Positions 45,290 to 54,087 are shown, numbered from the stretch's first letter. The stretch is DNA of 64,000 bases from Ruminiclostridium papyrosolvens C7 (GCF_000421965.1 NZ_ATAY01000022.1:62001-126000), one strand, 5' to 3'. Numbers and translations: made by a program. Notes: generated from the sequence alone by a model not told the origin.

Positions 45290-46906
45290 ATGAAAAAAAC
45301 AATTAGTGTATTTCTTGTATTAATAATGCTTTTGACTTTATTAATACCGTCAGTTACAAAGGTTTCAGCAGCAGAACCCGGAGTATCAGACCCCGGCGAT
45401 GATTGGCTGCATGTTGAAGGTACAAATATTGTAGACAAGTACGGCAACAAGGTATGGATTACAGGCGCTAACTGGTTTGGCTTTAATTGCCGTGAAAGAA
45501 TGCTTTTGGATTCATATCACAGTAATATTGTTGCCGATATCGAAATGGTTGCAGACAAAGGAATTAACGTTGTCAGAATGCCAATTGCAACAGACCTGCT
45601 ATATGCATGGAGTAAAGGTGAATACCCTGCTTCTACGGATACAAGCTACAATAATGCTGATCTGGCAGGCTTGAACAGCTTCCAACTGTTTAATTTTATG
45701 CTTGAAAACTTCAAAAGGGTTGGTATCAAGGTTATTCTTGACGTACATAGTGCCGAAACTGACAATATGGGACATACCTACCCGCTATGGTATAACGGCA
45801 CCATAACAGAGGATGTCTTCAAGGCTGCGTGGGTTTGGGTTGCTGACCATTATAAAAACGATGATACTATTATTGGTTTTGATTTGAAAAATGAGCCCCA
45901 CACAAATACCGGTACTTTGAAAATGAAATCTCAAAGTGCTATCTGGGATGACTCAGCACATGCAAACAACTGGAAAAGAGTAGCACAAGAAACGGCTCTT
46001 GCTATAATGAAGGTTCATCCTAATGCATTGATTTTTGTTGAAGGCGTTGAAATGTACCCTAAAGATGGTTTATGGGATGATGAATCCTTCGATACAAGTC
46101 CATGGACAGGCACCAATGATTACTACGGTAACTGGTGGGGCGGCAACCTGAGAGGTGTAAAGGATCATCCTATTAATCTGGGCGCTTATCAGAAGCAGCT
46201 TGTATATTCACCACATGACTACGGCCCGATGGTTTATGAGCAGGAGTGGTTCAAAGGTGATTTCCCAACTTGTGATGACACCACAGCAAAAAAAATACTT
46301 TATGATAAGTGTTGGAAGGACAATTGGGCTTATATCATGGAAAACGGAACAGCCCCTCTGCTTATAGGTGAATGGGGAGGTCTCACTGAAGGAGAAGACA
46401 AACTTCTGGAGGCCAATAAGAAATATCTCAGATGTATGAGGGATTATATTTTAGAAAACAAGTACAAGCTACACCATACTTTCTGGTGTATAAATATTGA
46501 CTCAGCGGATACAGGTGGACTTTTAACTCGTGGGGAAGGAACTGCTTTCCCCGGTGGAAGAGACCTTAAATGGAATGACAATAAGTACGACAACTACTTA
46601 TATCCTGTACTATGGAAAAACAGCGAAGGAAAGTTTATCGGTCTGGATCACAAAATTCCTCTTGGAAAAAATGGCGTATTGCTGGGCAGTCCGGATCAGC
46701 CAACCATAAAATATGGAGATGTTAATAAAGACGGACAAATCGATGCACTTGATGTTATTGCATTGAAATCATATATTTTGGGTATAAATCAGAATATTGA
46801 CACACAGGCAGCGGACCTTAACAAAGACACCTCAATAGATGCTTTGGATATGCAGATTTTAAAAAGGTATCTTCTAGGTCAGGTGGCTCAATTGCCTTTG
46901 GGTTAA
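45290..46906 (+). CDS. Cellulosomal GH5 endoglucanase with type I dockerin
   Basis: The start at 45290 follows GGGAGG and yields 538 aa with a signal peptide to about residue 28 (ends SVTKVSAA). A glycoside hydrolase family 5 barrel follows, with the acid/base Glu202 in LKNEPHT and the nucleophile Glu361 in LLIGEWGG. The C-terminus (about 475-538) is a type I dockerin: two calcium-loop repeats, DVNKDGQIDALD and DLNKDTSIDALD, each followed by a recognition helix. The paired A-L residues in both loops match C. cellulolyticum dockerins rather than the S-T of C. thermocellum. The enzyme is secreted and should bind a scaffoldin cohesin, cutting beta-1,4-glucan; GH5 also contains mannanases and xylanases, so the exact substrate is less sure. 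The gene is monocistronic, with a terminator just after it. Confidence 0.95.
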   Translation: MKKTISVFLVLIMLLTLLIPSVTKVSAAEPGVSDPGDDWLHVEGTNIVDKYGNKVWITGANWFGFNCRERMLLDSYHSNIVADIEMVADKGINVVRMPIATDLLYAWSKGEYPASTDTSYNNADLAGLNSFQLFNFMLENFKRVGIKVILDVHSAETDNMGHTYPLWYNGTITEDVFKAAWVWVADHYKNDDTIIGFDLKNEPHTNTGTLKMKSQSAIWDDSAHANNWKRVAQETALAIMKVHPNALIFVEGVEMYPKDGLWDDESFDTSPWTGTNDYYGNWWGGNLRGVKDHPINLGAYQKQLVYSPHDYGPMVYEQEWFKGDFPTCDDTTAKKILYDKCWKDNWAYIMENGTAPLLIGEWGGLTEGEDKLLEANKKYLRCMRDYILENKYKLHHTFWCINIDSADTGGLLTRGEGTAFPGGRDLKWNDNKYDNYLYPVLWKNSEGKFIGLDHKIPLGKNGVLLGSPDQPTIKYGDVNKDGQIDALDVIALKSYILGINQNIDTQAADLNKDTSIDALDMQILKRYLLGQVAQLPLG

Positions 46907-46930
46907 AAAAGAAGAAATCAGCTATTAAGC

Positions 46931-46962
46931 AAAGGGAAGTCCTAAAAAGACTTCCCTTTGTT
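46931..46962 (+). terminator. Hairpin terminator after the GH5 gene
   Basis: AAAGGGAAGTC and GACTTCCCTTT form a perfect 11-bp stem with a 7-nt loop, 25 nt after the GH5 stop codon. The run of T at its 3' side is short (TTT-GTT), so termination may be partial. Confidence 0.7.
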
Positions 46963-47044
46963 GCATTTCAAACCTGAAAAGAATGTTTTCAATAGTACAG
47001 GCATACAATGTACTAATATCAAACAAACATTTGAGGGGATGAAA

Positions 47045-47455
47045 ATGGTAAAGGTATTTTTATCATGCAGCAGTCACGACCAAACATATATTAAATATAT
47101 AATAGATGACTTGCTAACACTGCCTGAAAAATATAAACTGTTTTACTTTTTACCTCCTTACAAAAAGGACATCCCCATTGATAATATCCTTGAAAGATTG
47201 TATGAAATTGATTTATTTATTTTGTTCATAACAAATAATTCACTTAACAGCCAGTTTGTACAGCGTGAACTGAAACAGGCAATTTATTTAAATAATTTAA
47301 ACAGAATAAAAGAAATATGCCCTATTTCATTGGATAACAGTATTGATGTATTTCAGGATAGCCGAATACCTGAATATATTAAAAACCGTATTCATTTATC
47401 AGAATCACCTTTAAAAACAGTGCAAATAGTAAGGAATTTTATATTAAATTATTAG
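47045..47455 (+). CDS. TIR-domain protein
   Basis: The start at 47045 lies seven nt after GAGGGG and gives 136 aa, about the size of a lone TIR domain. The first strand VKVFLSCSSHDQTY matches the TIR box (usually FISHSSxD). The helix FVQRELKQA carries Glu75 where NAD-cleaving TIR domains have the catalytic Glu. No second domain, signal peptide or membrane segment is visible. The next gene starts nine nt after the stop and encodes a two-helix membrane protein, so the pair is probably one operon. Bacterial TIR domains act as NADases or signal-nucleotide makers in antiphage defence, or as protein adaptors; a defence role here is inferred from the pairing. Confidence 0.75.
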   Translation: MVKVFLSCSSHDQTYIKYIIDDLLTLPEKYKLFYFLPPYKKDIPIDNILERLYEIDLFILFITNNSLNSQFVQRELKQAIYLNNLNRIKEICPISLDNSIDVFQDSRIPEYIKNRIHLSESPLKTVQIVRNFILNY

Positions 47456-47464
47456 GTAAACGAT

Positions 47465-47905
47465 ATGAATGATAAAAATAGATTTTACGCTAAAAATTAT
47501 TTATACAGAAACCTTAATTATTACGATAAAAAGGCAGCCTCCAACAAAAAGCTGTACAATCTCTTTGTTATACTGGACATAGTTATTTCAGCCTTTATCC
47601 CTTTTACTGCCTTATTTAATGATGTGTTTTTTCAGACCAAATATATTGTTGCCCTGATGGGTTCATTTATTACTATTTTGTCTGCTTTTAAGACAAGTTT
47701 CGGGTTGCACAAGAAGTGGGTTGAATACCGTACAACGGCTGAAATTCTGGAATATCACAAACGTCTTTATTTAACTGAATCAGCTCCCTATAACAAGTCA
47801 AACAAACATGAGCTGCTGATTTCGAATGTCAATTCTATAGTTGAAAAGGAGAATCGGACGTGGAGATCTGCTGAACTTAGCATAAAAAAGCCTTCGAGAA
47901 ATTAA
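47465..47905 (+). CDS. Two-TM SLATT/DUF4231-like membrane protein
   Basis: The 146-aa protein has two hydrophobic helices (about 31-51 and 60-80) separated by a short loop, then a soluble helical tail starting LHKKWVEYRTTAEILEYHKRLYL. That layout and the W-x-x-Y-R-x-x-A-E-x-L-x-Y/x-x-x-x-Y-L pattern are those of the SLATT/DUF4231 group, predicted pore-forming effectors associated with nucleotide-signal and TIR defence modules. Its start is nine nt after the TIR gene. I infer that the two genes work together, with the TIR protein as sensor or signal producer and this one acting on the membrane. Confidence 0.68.
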   Translation: MNDKNRFYAKNYLYRNLNYYDKKAASNKKLYNLFVILDIVISAFIPFTALFNDVFFQTKYIVALMGSFITILSAFKTSFGLHKKWVEYRTTAEILEYHKRLYLTESAPYNKSNKHELLISNVNSIVEKENRTWRSAELSIKKPSRN

Positions 47906-47912
47906 TTATCAA

Positions 47913-48191
47913 TCAAATATTCAATATTGTATAGGTCTTTAAAAAGATTTCCCTTTTACATGGATATCTCTCTCCGTCAACCCCTGTTATAATATAGTCT
48001 CCCTTGCTGATGTAATGCTTTCCTTCCAGCGTAATTATAAACGGAATCTCGTTACAAGTATCAGGGTTTACATAATTTTCCGTATCCAGTCCTGCATTAA
48101 TGGCTGTTTGTATGTCGTCAAAACCGTCTTCCAACCCTCGACTGTATTCAATTGCTTCAATTGGTATAGGGTTTTTAATATATTTTGCCAA
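47913..48191 (-). CDS. Small phage-type hypothetical protein
   Basis: The 92-aa product begins at a TTG codon with GAGGTGA seven nt upstream. It opens with AKYIKNPIPIEAIEYS and ends with KGDYIITGVDGERYPCKREIFLKTY, a pairing that recurs in small uncharacterised proteins of clostridial prophages. It lies tail-to-tail with the SLATT gene. No other phage gene is nearby, so it is probably an isolated remnant or cargo gene. Function unknown. Confidence 0.6.
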   Translation of the reverse strand: MAKYIKNPIPIEAIEYSRGLEDGFDDIQTAINAGLDTENYVNPDTCNEIPFIITLEGKHYISKGDYIITGVDGERYPCKREIFLKTYTILNI

Positions 48192-48276
48192 AATAGATTC
48201 ACCTCATGCATATTATCGCTCATTACGATATTTTTTATTCAAATTCACCATAGTCCTCAATACATAATATGTAAAA

Positions 48277-48296
48277 AAGTATAAAATGCTATACTT
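48277..48296. repeat. Inverted repeat upstream of the UvrA-like operon
   Basis: AAGTATA-N6-TATACTT is a perfect palindrome about 80 nt before the UvrA-like gene. It could be an operator for a dimeric repressor; TGTTAAAAT further downstream is a possible extended -10. No regulator gene is adjacent. Confidence 0.3.
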
Positions 48297-48373
48297 GATT
48301 AAAATTGTTCAATATTCTTTACTTTATGTTTATGTTAAAATTATCATATATTTTTATGGCGGGGTGAATCTCA

Positions 48374-50725
48374 ATTAACGATTATATTGAAATCAAAAAC
48401 GCAAGAATACATAATCTTAAAGGAATAGATATAAAAATTCCTAAAAACAAACTGACTGTTATAACAGGAGTGTCAGGCAGCGGAAAATCCAGTCTGGCCT
48501 TTGATACCCTTTACGAAGAAGGAAAACGCCGATACCTCATGTTTTCCGGTACACAGTTTATGATTGACAGTACACCGACCTTTGACAGCATAACAGGGCT
48601 TTCCCCCACTGTTGCAGTGGAACAGAGAATTATCAGGCAATCAAATCCGCGCAGTACCGTCGGTACTCGTACAAAAATCGGCAACATCCTTGCCATGTTG
48701 TTTGCGGCTTACGGAACAAGGGACAGTAGATATGACGACGGTCTTCCCCTGTCTATGGAGATGTTCCAGAAAAATTCTCCAAAGGGAATGTGCGTTAAAT
48801 GTCTGGGTTCAGGGACAGTAAAAAAAGTAGATGAAGATAAATTGTTCGGAGACTTGTCTTTAAAGGTTGCAGATGTGTGTCTAGGGTTAGGCAAACGTGG
48901 AAGCACCAAGAAAATGCTGGACAGCTTTTACAAACATCATAATATATCCCCGGAGCAAAAACTATCCTCTCTTTCAGATGAGCAGTTATTCTGCTTGAAA
49001 TACGGAGACAGCGGAAAGTCCTCTTTTATGGGATTTATTCCGTGGATATTTCATGTTACAAACGGTGCATTTTCAACCAATAGCCGTCTTTCGTATTTAC
49101 TCACCGAAGCAGGATACATGACAAAATCCTCCTGTCCGAAATGTGGCGGTACAGGACTTGGAGTACATGCGTCCAGCACTACTGTAGACGGTAAAACTGT
49201 TTCAGAACTCGAAAATATGTACATTAAAGACCTGTTTGATTTTCTGCGTAATGCTCCTATAAAAAGATCCCCTCTACTTAATGAGATACTAAGCAAGCTT
49301 TCTTGTATGGTTGACGTGGGACTTCACCACCTCTCCCTTTCCCGCCCGGTACCAACCCTGTCCGGCGGTGAAATACAAAGACTGTTTCTGGCATCATACA
49401 TTATTGCTGAAATGGACAGCATCATATTTGCTTTTGACGAACCCACAATTGGTCTGCATGAAGTGGAAAAAGAAAAGCTGATTTCTATAATAAGAAACCT
49501 TGTGAACCGTGGTAACACGGTAATAGCCGTAGAGCATGACGAAAACTTCATGCGTTGTGCCGATTATATTATTGACCTTGGCCCACTTGCGGGAATTAAC
49601 GGCGGAGAACGTATTTTCCAAGGCAGCTTTGATGAATTTCTGGAGTGTAACAATTCAAATACTGCACCATATTTAAGGAATGACAGCCTTCTAAATATAA
49701 AACAAACCTACAGAACAGTTAATTATGACAAAATACTCAAAATTGAAAACGCAAATATTCATAACCTTCAGAACGTGACTGTTACCATTCCATTGGGCTT
49801 AATGGTGGGTGTTGCAGGAGTATCCGGCAGCGGAAAATCAAGCATTATTTCAGATACACTCGTTCCTAAATTAAAGGATTTACTAAATGACAAATTTGTT
49901 GGGAACGAAGACGAGGATAGTGAAGGAATTTCGGAGGATAATTCTGTCATACGCGGATGGGAACAAATAAAAAAATGTTTGGTTATAGACCAAAAGCCTA
50001 TCGGTAGGAGCCGCACATCATGTCCTGCTACTTATACAGGAGTATTTGACCGTATCCGTACTTTATTTTCAAAGGAAAGCGGTTCGTCTGCCGGACTTTT
50101 TACCGTAAATTCAGAAGGTGGCTGCAAAGTTTGCAAAGGCGACGGTGAAGTACATTATCATGTGGGATTTGGGAATTTTATTGATTCTGAATGTGAAGCT
50201 TGCGGAGGGACAGGCTTTATACCCGAAGCTCTTGAAGTAACTCTTGACGGTAAAAATATTAGGGATATCCTGACCCTTACAGTAGATGAGGCTGTAGTAT
50301 TTTTTAAAGGCAGAGACAAACAGATAGATAAAATACTTGCTACTCTCCAAAGGGTAGGTATGGGCTATATTACCTTAGGGCAAAAGACACCAACCATATC
50401 CGGAGGTGAAAGTCAGCGTATAAAGCTGGCAAAGGAGCTTTCAAAGGGACAATCAGCCAAGGATTCTGTTTATGTGCTGGATGAACCTACAACGGGCTTG
50501 TCCTTTCACGATAGTGTAAGGCTTATGAAGCTGATGGAGGAACTTGCAGACAAAGGTAATACCGTCATTGTAACTGAACATGACCCCTATATATTGTCTA
50601 ACTGTGATTACATAATTGAAATGGGACCGGGAGGTGGCAGTGACGGCGGAAAACTGATTGCAGAAGGCTCTCCCCATGCTTTGAAAAACAACCAAAACTC
50701 CATAATAGGAAGGTATTTGAAATGA
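48374..50725 (+). CDS. UvrA-like double ABC ATPase (drug-resistance type), apparent ATT start
   Basis: Two ABC ATPase halves of the UvrA family: Walker A GVSGSGKSS twice (about 27-35 and near 478), zinc-finger CxxC pairs (CVKCLGSG, CPKCGGTG, CKVCKGDG, CEACGGTG), and signatures LSGGEIQRL and ISGGESQRI. At about 783 aa it is shorter than repair UvrA (about 940), in the size range of the UvrA-like group that includes DrrC-type daunorubicin-resistance proteins. The first canonical start in frame is GTG 48470, inside Walker A, and an in-frame TGA at 48365 closes the frame upstream. The family N-terminus (NDYIEIKNARIHNLKGIDI) is encoded directly after an ATT at 48374, seven nt from GGGGTG. The stop overlaps the next ATG (ATGA). 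It probably protects DNA or recognises DNA-bound ligand. Confidence 0.88.
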   Translation: MNDYIEIKNARIHNLKGIDIKIPKNKLTVITGVSGSGKSSLAFDTLYEEGKRRYLMFSGTQFMIDSTPTFDSITGLSPTVAVEQRIIRQSNPRSTVGTRTKIGNILAMLFAAYGTRDSRYDDGLPLSMEMFQKNSPKGMCVKCLGSGTVKKVDEDKLFGDLSLKVADVCLGLGKRGSTKKMLDSFYKHHNISPEQKLSSLSDEQLFCLKYGDSGKSSFMGFIPWIFHVTNGAFSTNSRLSYLLTEAGYMTKSSCPKCGGTGLGVHASSTTVDGKTVSELENMYIKDLFDFLRNAPIKRSPLLNEILSKLSCMVDVGLHHLSLSRPVPTLSGGEIQRLFLASYIIAEMDSIIFAFDEPTIGLHEVEKEKLISIIRNLVNRGNTVIAVEHDENFMRCADYIIDLGPLAGINGGERIFQGSFDEFLECNNSNTAPYLRNDSLLNIKQTYRTVNYDKILKIENANIHNLQNVTVTIPLGLMVGVAGVSGSGKSSIISDTLVPKLKDLLNDKFVGNEDEDSEGISEDNSVIRGWEQIKKCLVIDQKPIGRSRTSCPATYTGVFDRIRTLFSKESGSSAGLFTVNSEGGCKVCKGDGEVHYHVGFGNFIDSECEACGGTGFIPEALEVTLDGKNIRDILTLTVDEAVVFFKGRDKQIDKILATLQRVGMGYITLGQKTPTISGGESQRIKLAKELSKGQSAKDSVYVLDEPTTGLSFHDSVRLMKLMEELADKGNTVIVTEHDPYILSNCDYIIEMGPGGGSDGGKLIAEGSPHALKNNQNSIIGRYLK

Positions 50726-51651
50726 ATAACGAGTTGTCAGAATATATAGATAATTATATAAGGCAAAAACAGTACAGACTTGTAAACAGTATCCTTCTGT
50801 ATAGGGATGGCCAGCCGGTTATGGAAAGATATTATAATAATTACGGTAAGAGTAGCCGTAATAATATAAAATCCATCTGGAAGAGCATTTTATCTATTTG
50901 CGCAGGTATATGTCTTGATAAGGGTTACATAAAAAGTCTTGATGAACCTGTCGCAAATTATTTAAGTGAATTTGCTGCCAACAATCATCCTTATCATAAG
51001 CTGATTACCATAAGACACCTTCTGACCATGTCCTCAGGCATTTACTGGAACGGTGGAATTCATTATCACTGCCCCATGCTTGAGCAGCTCTGGCGTTCTG
51101 ATAATTGTCTCGAACACTTGTCTGACATAGCAATGGCAAATTTACCGGGAACAAAATTCGTTTACAAGGAATGGGATGTTATTTTACTGTCTGCGGTCAT
51201 TTCCAAGGCAGCAAATATGGATACCTACGAATTTTGTAAGTCTTATTTGTATGAGCCTCTTGGAATAACAAGCGGTGAATGGGCAAAATTGCCCGGAGGT
51301 ATAAATTATAGTATAGACAGAAATTTGAATATTGAGGCTCAATCCGACTTATCAGCCAATGATTTGGCTAAGCTTGGTTTCCTGCTTTTAAATAAAGGTA
51401 ATAGGATTTTAAGTGAAAGTTATTTAAATCAGGCCGTTTCACCTTCTCCGAATACGCCGGAATACGGCTGTCTTTTCTGGCTTTTTGAAGGCGGTTTTTC
51501 ATGCAGGGGTTACGGAGGTCAGGAGATAAATGTAGTCCCCGGCAAAAATATTGTATATGTTATTCAGGCAACTCCTACAAGCCGCAGCAAAAGCTACGGA
51601 GATGTATTCAGGGTATGTATGGATTTCATGGACAAGGGCAGTATATTGTAG
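50722..51651 (+). CDS. Serine hydrolase, beta-lactamase/esterase fold
   Basis: A 309-aa protein of the class C beta-lactamase/DD-peptidase-like group. The SxxK catalytic pair is in KSIWKS (near residue 51), and the family segment HLLTMSSGIYWNGG follows near 108. The usual YxN is replaced by YKEW, and the third motif reads RGYGGQE. There is no signal peptide, so it acts in the cytoplasm, unlike true beta-lactamases. It overlaps the UvrA-like gene by four bases. Esterase or amidase activity on a small molecule is more likely than penicillin hydrolysis; a detoxification role together with the neighbour is inferred. Confidence 0.8.
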   Translation: MNNELSEYIDNYIRQKQYRLVNSILLYRDGQPVMERYYNNYGKSSRNNIKSIWKSILSICAGICLDKGYIKSLDEPVANYLSEFAANNHPYHKLITIRHLLTMSSGIYWNGGIHYHCPMLEQLWRSDNCLEHLSDIAMANLPGTKFVYKEWDVILLSAVISKAANMDTYEFCKSYLYEPLGITSGEWAKLPGGINYSIDRNLNIEAQSDLSANDLAKLGFLLLNKGNRILSESYLNQAVSPSPNTPEYGCLFWLFEGGFSCRGYGGQEINVVPGKNIVYVIQATPTSRSKSYGDVFRVCMDFMDKGSIL

Positions 51652-51689
51652 TAAACTGCAAATAAAATAATTACAGGTGGAGGTTTAAG

Positions 51690-52592
51690 ATGAAACAAAA
51701 TATACAACCTAATTACAGAGCAGGTGATTCAGATGAAATCACACGCCAGTACTTTGACTCACTTTTGATTGAAATGCGGCACATTGATTCGGTAATACCG
51801 TCTACTGCATTTGAACTTTACGGAGAGAAATTTTCTACACCAATTATGACCGCTGCATTGTCCCATCTCAATAACAACCGTGCCAACGGAATGATAGAAA
51901 TGGCAAAGGGGGCCAAAGCTGCAAACGCAGTTATGTGGACAGGTATGGGGGATGAAGCTGAGCTGGAAGCAATAACAGTCACCGGTGCCAAAACCATTAA
52001 AATTATTAAGCCTCATTCTGATAACAATACTATATTTAAGAGAATTGAACATGCGGAGAAATGCGGTGTACTTGCCCTTGGTATGGATATCGATCATTCC
52101 TTTAACAGTAAAGGGGAATTTGACAATGTTTTGGGTCTTCCAATGTCGGGTAAAACCCTTGATGAAATCAAAGAATTTGTTAAGGCTACAAAGTTGCCTT
52201 TTATAATCAAAGGTGTACTTAGTGAAAAGGATACATATAAATGCCTTGAAGCAGGTGTTAAGGGTATAGTAATCTCTCACCATCACGGAATTATGGATTA
52301 TGCAGTTCCTCCCCTTATGGTGCTGCCCAAGATTGCAAAAGTCGTAAACCGCAGTATACCAATTTTCGTCGATTGCGGTGTTGCCAGCGGTATAGACGTA
52401 TTTAAGGCATTGGCCCTTGGTGCTGATGCAGTTTCCGTTGGTCGTACGTTAATTCCTCACCTGAATAAGGACGGAGCTGACGGGGTGCAGAAAATAATTC
52501 AAGAAATGAACGTAGAACTTGCAGGTGTAATGGCAAGGACATGTTCAAAGGACATTGTCTCCATTGATGCTTCAGTGATTTTGCAAAGATAA
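51690..52592 (+). CDS. FMN-dependent alpha-hydroxy-acid dehydrogenase family
   Basis: This 300-aa TIM-barrel protein matches the lactate/glycolate oxidase family: FSTPIMTAALSHL near the start, the active-site lysine strand LPFIIKGVLSEKD near 170, SHHHGIMDYA where the family has SNHGGRQLD, and the FMN phosphate sites PIFVDCGVASGIDVFKALALGADAVSVGR near 225-255. At 300 aa it is shorter than typical oxidases (350-380). The altered SNHGG motif suggests a different substrate. RBS GGAGG lies upstream; the gap after the hydrolase gene is 38 nt, so it belongs to the same operon. A piece of its 3' end is duplicated at 54195-54331. Confidence 0.82.
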   Translation: MKQNIQPNYRAGDSDEITRQYFDSLLIEMRHIDSVIPSTAFELYGEKFSTPIMTAALSHLNNNRANGMIEMAKGAKAANAVMWTGMGDEAELEAITVTGAKTIKIIKPHSDNNTIFKRIEHAEKCGVLALGMDIDHSFNSKGEFDNVLGLPMSGKTLDEIKEFVKATKLPFIIKGVLSEKDTYKCLEAGVKGIVISHHHGIMDYAVPPLMVLPKIAKVVNRSIPIFVDCGVASGIDVFKALALGADAVSVGRTLIPHLNKDGADGVQKIIQEMNVELAGVMARTCSKDIVSIDASVILQR

Positions 52593-52880
52593 GGAAAAAG
52601 GGGCTGTTGCAAAACAGAAAGTTTTTCTAATTTAACAAAGGTACTCCCGTATAAAATTATATCAATGATTGCTTCCAAGATATTTGCAAGAGTTTTCTAG
52701 CGGCTCATCTTAGGATATTTTACCGTCGATCACATTCATCGTCCATGATTCATTGTTTCGCTAAAACCTACATCGTGTAGGTTTTCCGGTAAAATATCCG
52801 TGTTCGCCGATAAACAACTGCAAATATCTTTAACCAAGCTTCCATTGATACAATTTATACTCTTTAGTACAGGTTAAGAA
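52456..52880 (+). repeat. Direct repeat copy 1 (FMN gene tail + element)
   Basis: This stretch, the last 137 bases of the FMN gene plus most of the adjacent fold-back element, recurs at 54195-54615 with scattered substitutions and small indels. It is the intact donor-like copy, because it lies within the complete gene. Confidence 0.9.
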
Positions 52881-52910
52881 AGATAAAAATTATTTTTGTA
52901 ACAGCCCCTT
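52598..52910. mobile_element. Fold-back MITE-like element, complete copy
   Basis: Terminal inverted repeats AAGGGGCTGTTGCAAAA (52598-52614) and TTTTGTAACAGCCCCTT (52894-52910) bound about 313 bp with no ORF. The inside is a long imperfect palindrome: TATCAATG, AGATATTTGCA and GGATATTTTACCG in the left half recur inverted in the right half, around a central hairpin AAAACCTACA-TCG-TGTAGGTTTT (52763-52785). GGGGCTGTTGCAAA-type ends resemble insertion sequence ends, so a non-autonomous element is likely; no transposase is in the window. It starts 6 bp after the FMN stop and may also act as that operon's terminator. It fills the gap between the FMN gene and the oxidase-like gene. Confidence 0.75.
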
Positions 52911-52932
52911 CAGATTGTTGACTTATGCCTAT

Positions 52933-53424
52933 TTACCTGATCTTCCCTTCTTCAGTCTCTACCTTATTCACAAAGTCCATATTATAACGCACAGCACCGT
53001 GGTCTTTAATTACGGTACACCTTGTAATGCAGATTGCCAAAATAACACAGTTTTCATTCTGTTCATCATTTGTGTGGTCGTACCATTCTGCAAATGTTTT
53101 ACGAAGTTTAGTCCTTAGCTGAGCATTTTTCGGGTCTAAAACCCATCCGAGGTTTTCGCCAATTCCATTTCCTGAAAACCACTCGGAGCAAACCGAAAAT
53201 GCAACCTCTTTGTTTTGAGCTATCTGCTGCATTTTTGCCGATGTGGCCCAAGTAGTAACATAAAACACGCCATCTTCATAATAAGCGTCCACATCACGGA
53301 CATATGGACGAGGTTTTCCTTCAGTGTTTGGTTCCATTGTGATGGTTGAGAGAGAGATGACATTGTCTTTTCCGTTGCCGCATCTTTCCTCAATTAATTT
53401 TAATCCTTCTTCGTACCTGTTCAA
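52933..53424 (-). CDS. Pyridoxamine 5'-phosphate oxidase-like flavin protein
   Basis: The 163-aa protein starts at TTG with AGGAGG upstream. It shows the split-barrel FMN-binding pattern of the PPOX family: NVISLSTITMEPNTEGKPRPYVRDV, FYVTTWATSAKMQQIAQNKEVAFSV, then a strand-rich C-terminus. Single-domain proteins of this type bind flavin and reduce or oxidise small molecules, or act in antibiotic resistance (NimA-like); true PNPOx is longer. The gene lies between the two copies of the MITE-like element and reads towards the complete copy. Confidence 0.72.
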   Translation of the reverse strand: MNRYEEGLKLIEERCGNGKDNVISLSTITMEPNTEGKPRPYVRDVDAYYEDGVFYVTTWATSAKMQQIAQNKEVAFSVCSEWFSGNGIGENLGWVLDPKNAQLRTKLRKTFAEWYDHTNDEQNENCVILAICITRCTVIKDHGAVRYNMDFVNKVETEEGKIR

Positions 53425-53484
53425 TTTTAACTCCTCCTACTATTAAATTTTTCATCATTAAAGCATGATGAATTAGTCAACACA

Positions 53485-54087
53485 TTACAGCTTAAGCCAC
53501 AAAGCGGGACGAACACCGCCGGTACATTTGCCATCGCTGATATTGCCCTTCAATATATTGTTGCCTTGGATACCTATATTACCGTCAGTCCCGTGGATGT
53601 ACACAGCCTTTACGTTAACACGACCGGGCGACCGAAGCCACCACCACCAACCCCATTCTGTACCCTGAAGTCTTGCTATTCGCTTGCTGTTGTTTTCATC
53701 TTTTCTTTCAAACCAATATCTCTGATTTTTTCCCGGGTTATACAGTTTTGAAAGGCTATTACCGAAATATTTGCAAACTTCCTCAACGCTTAATAAAAAT
53801 ATACTGTCTTGGGTATCTGCTCCGCCCTTTGAACCATACCACTGATTGTCAGGATTATTATTTAATACCGGATTTATTCTTGATTTATCAGTTGCGGTGA
53901 ATTTGTCATAAAATTCACCGTTCAGATATTTTCTTAACGAGCAGTCAGCCCATGTTATATCTTTATAAGCGTCGTGGTAAGCACGCTGTTCTATAATATA
54001 TTCGGTTATAATCAAAGCCGTATTGTTTTTTATGTCAAGTACTCGCCAATCGTAACTGCCAAATGATATTCTATCTCCTACTTGCAT
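53485..54087 (-). CDS. DUF6273-like protein
   Basis: About 200 aa from ATG 54087; an upstream start adding four residues is also possible, and the ribosome binding site is weak. The pattern GDRISFGSYDWRVLDI at the N-terminus, then WADCSLRKYLNGEFYDKF, WGWWWWLRSPG and the terminal GGVRPALWLKL, is typical of DUF6273 domains found in many clostridial surface and phage-region proteins. No signal peptide or membrane segment is visible. Function unknown. It lies between the element copies, facing away from the pseudogene fragment. Confidence 0.65.
   Translation of the reverse strand: MQVGDRISFGSYDWRVLDIKNNTALIITEYIIEQRAYHDAYKDITWADCSLRKYLNGEFYDKFTATDKSRINPVLNNNPDNQWYGSKGGADTQDSIFLLSVEEVCKYFGNSLSKLYNPGKNQRYWFERKDENNSKRIARLQGTEWGWWWWLRSPGRVNVKAVYIHGTDGNIGIQGNNILKGNISDGKCTGGVRPALWLKL

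Noticed and set aside
50722-51651. True class C beta-lactamase
   Set aside because: There is no signal peptide, and the YxN and KTG motifs are altered, so penicillin hydrolysis is not supported.
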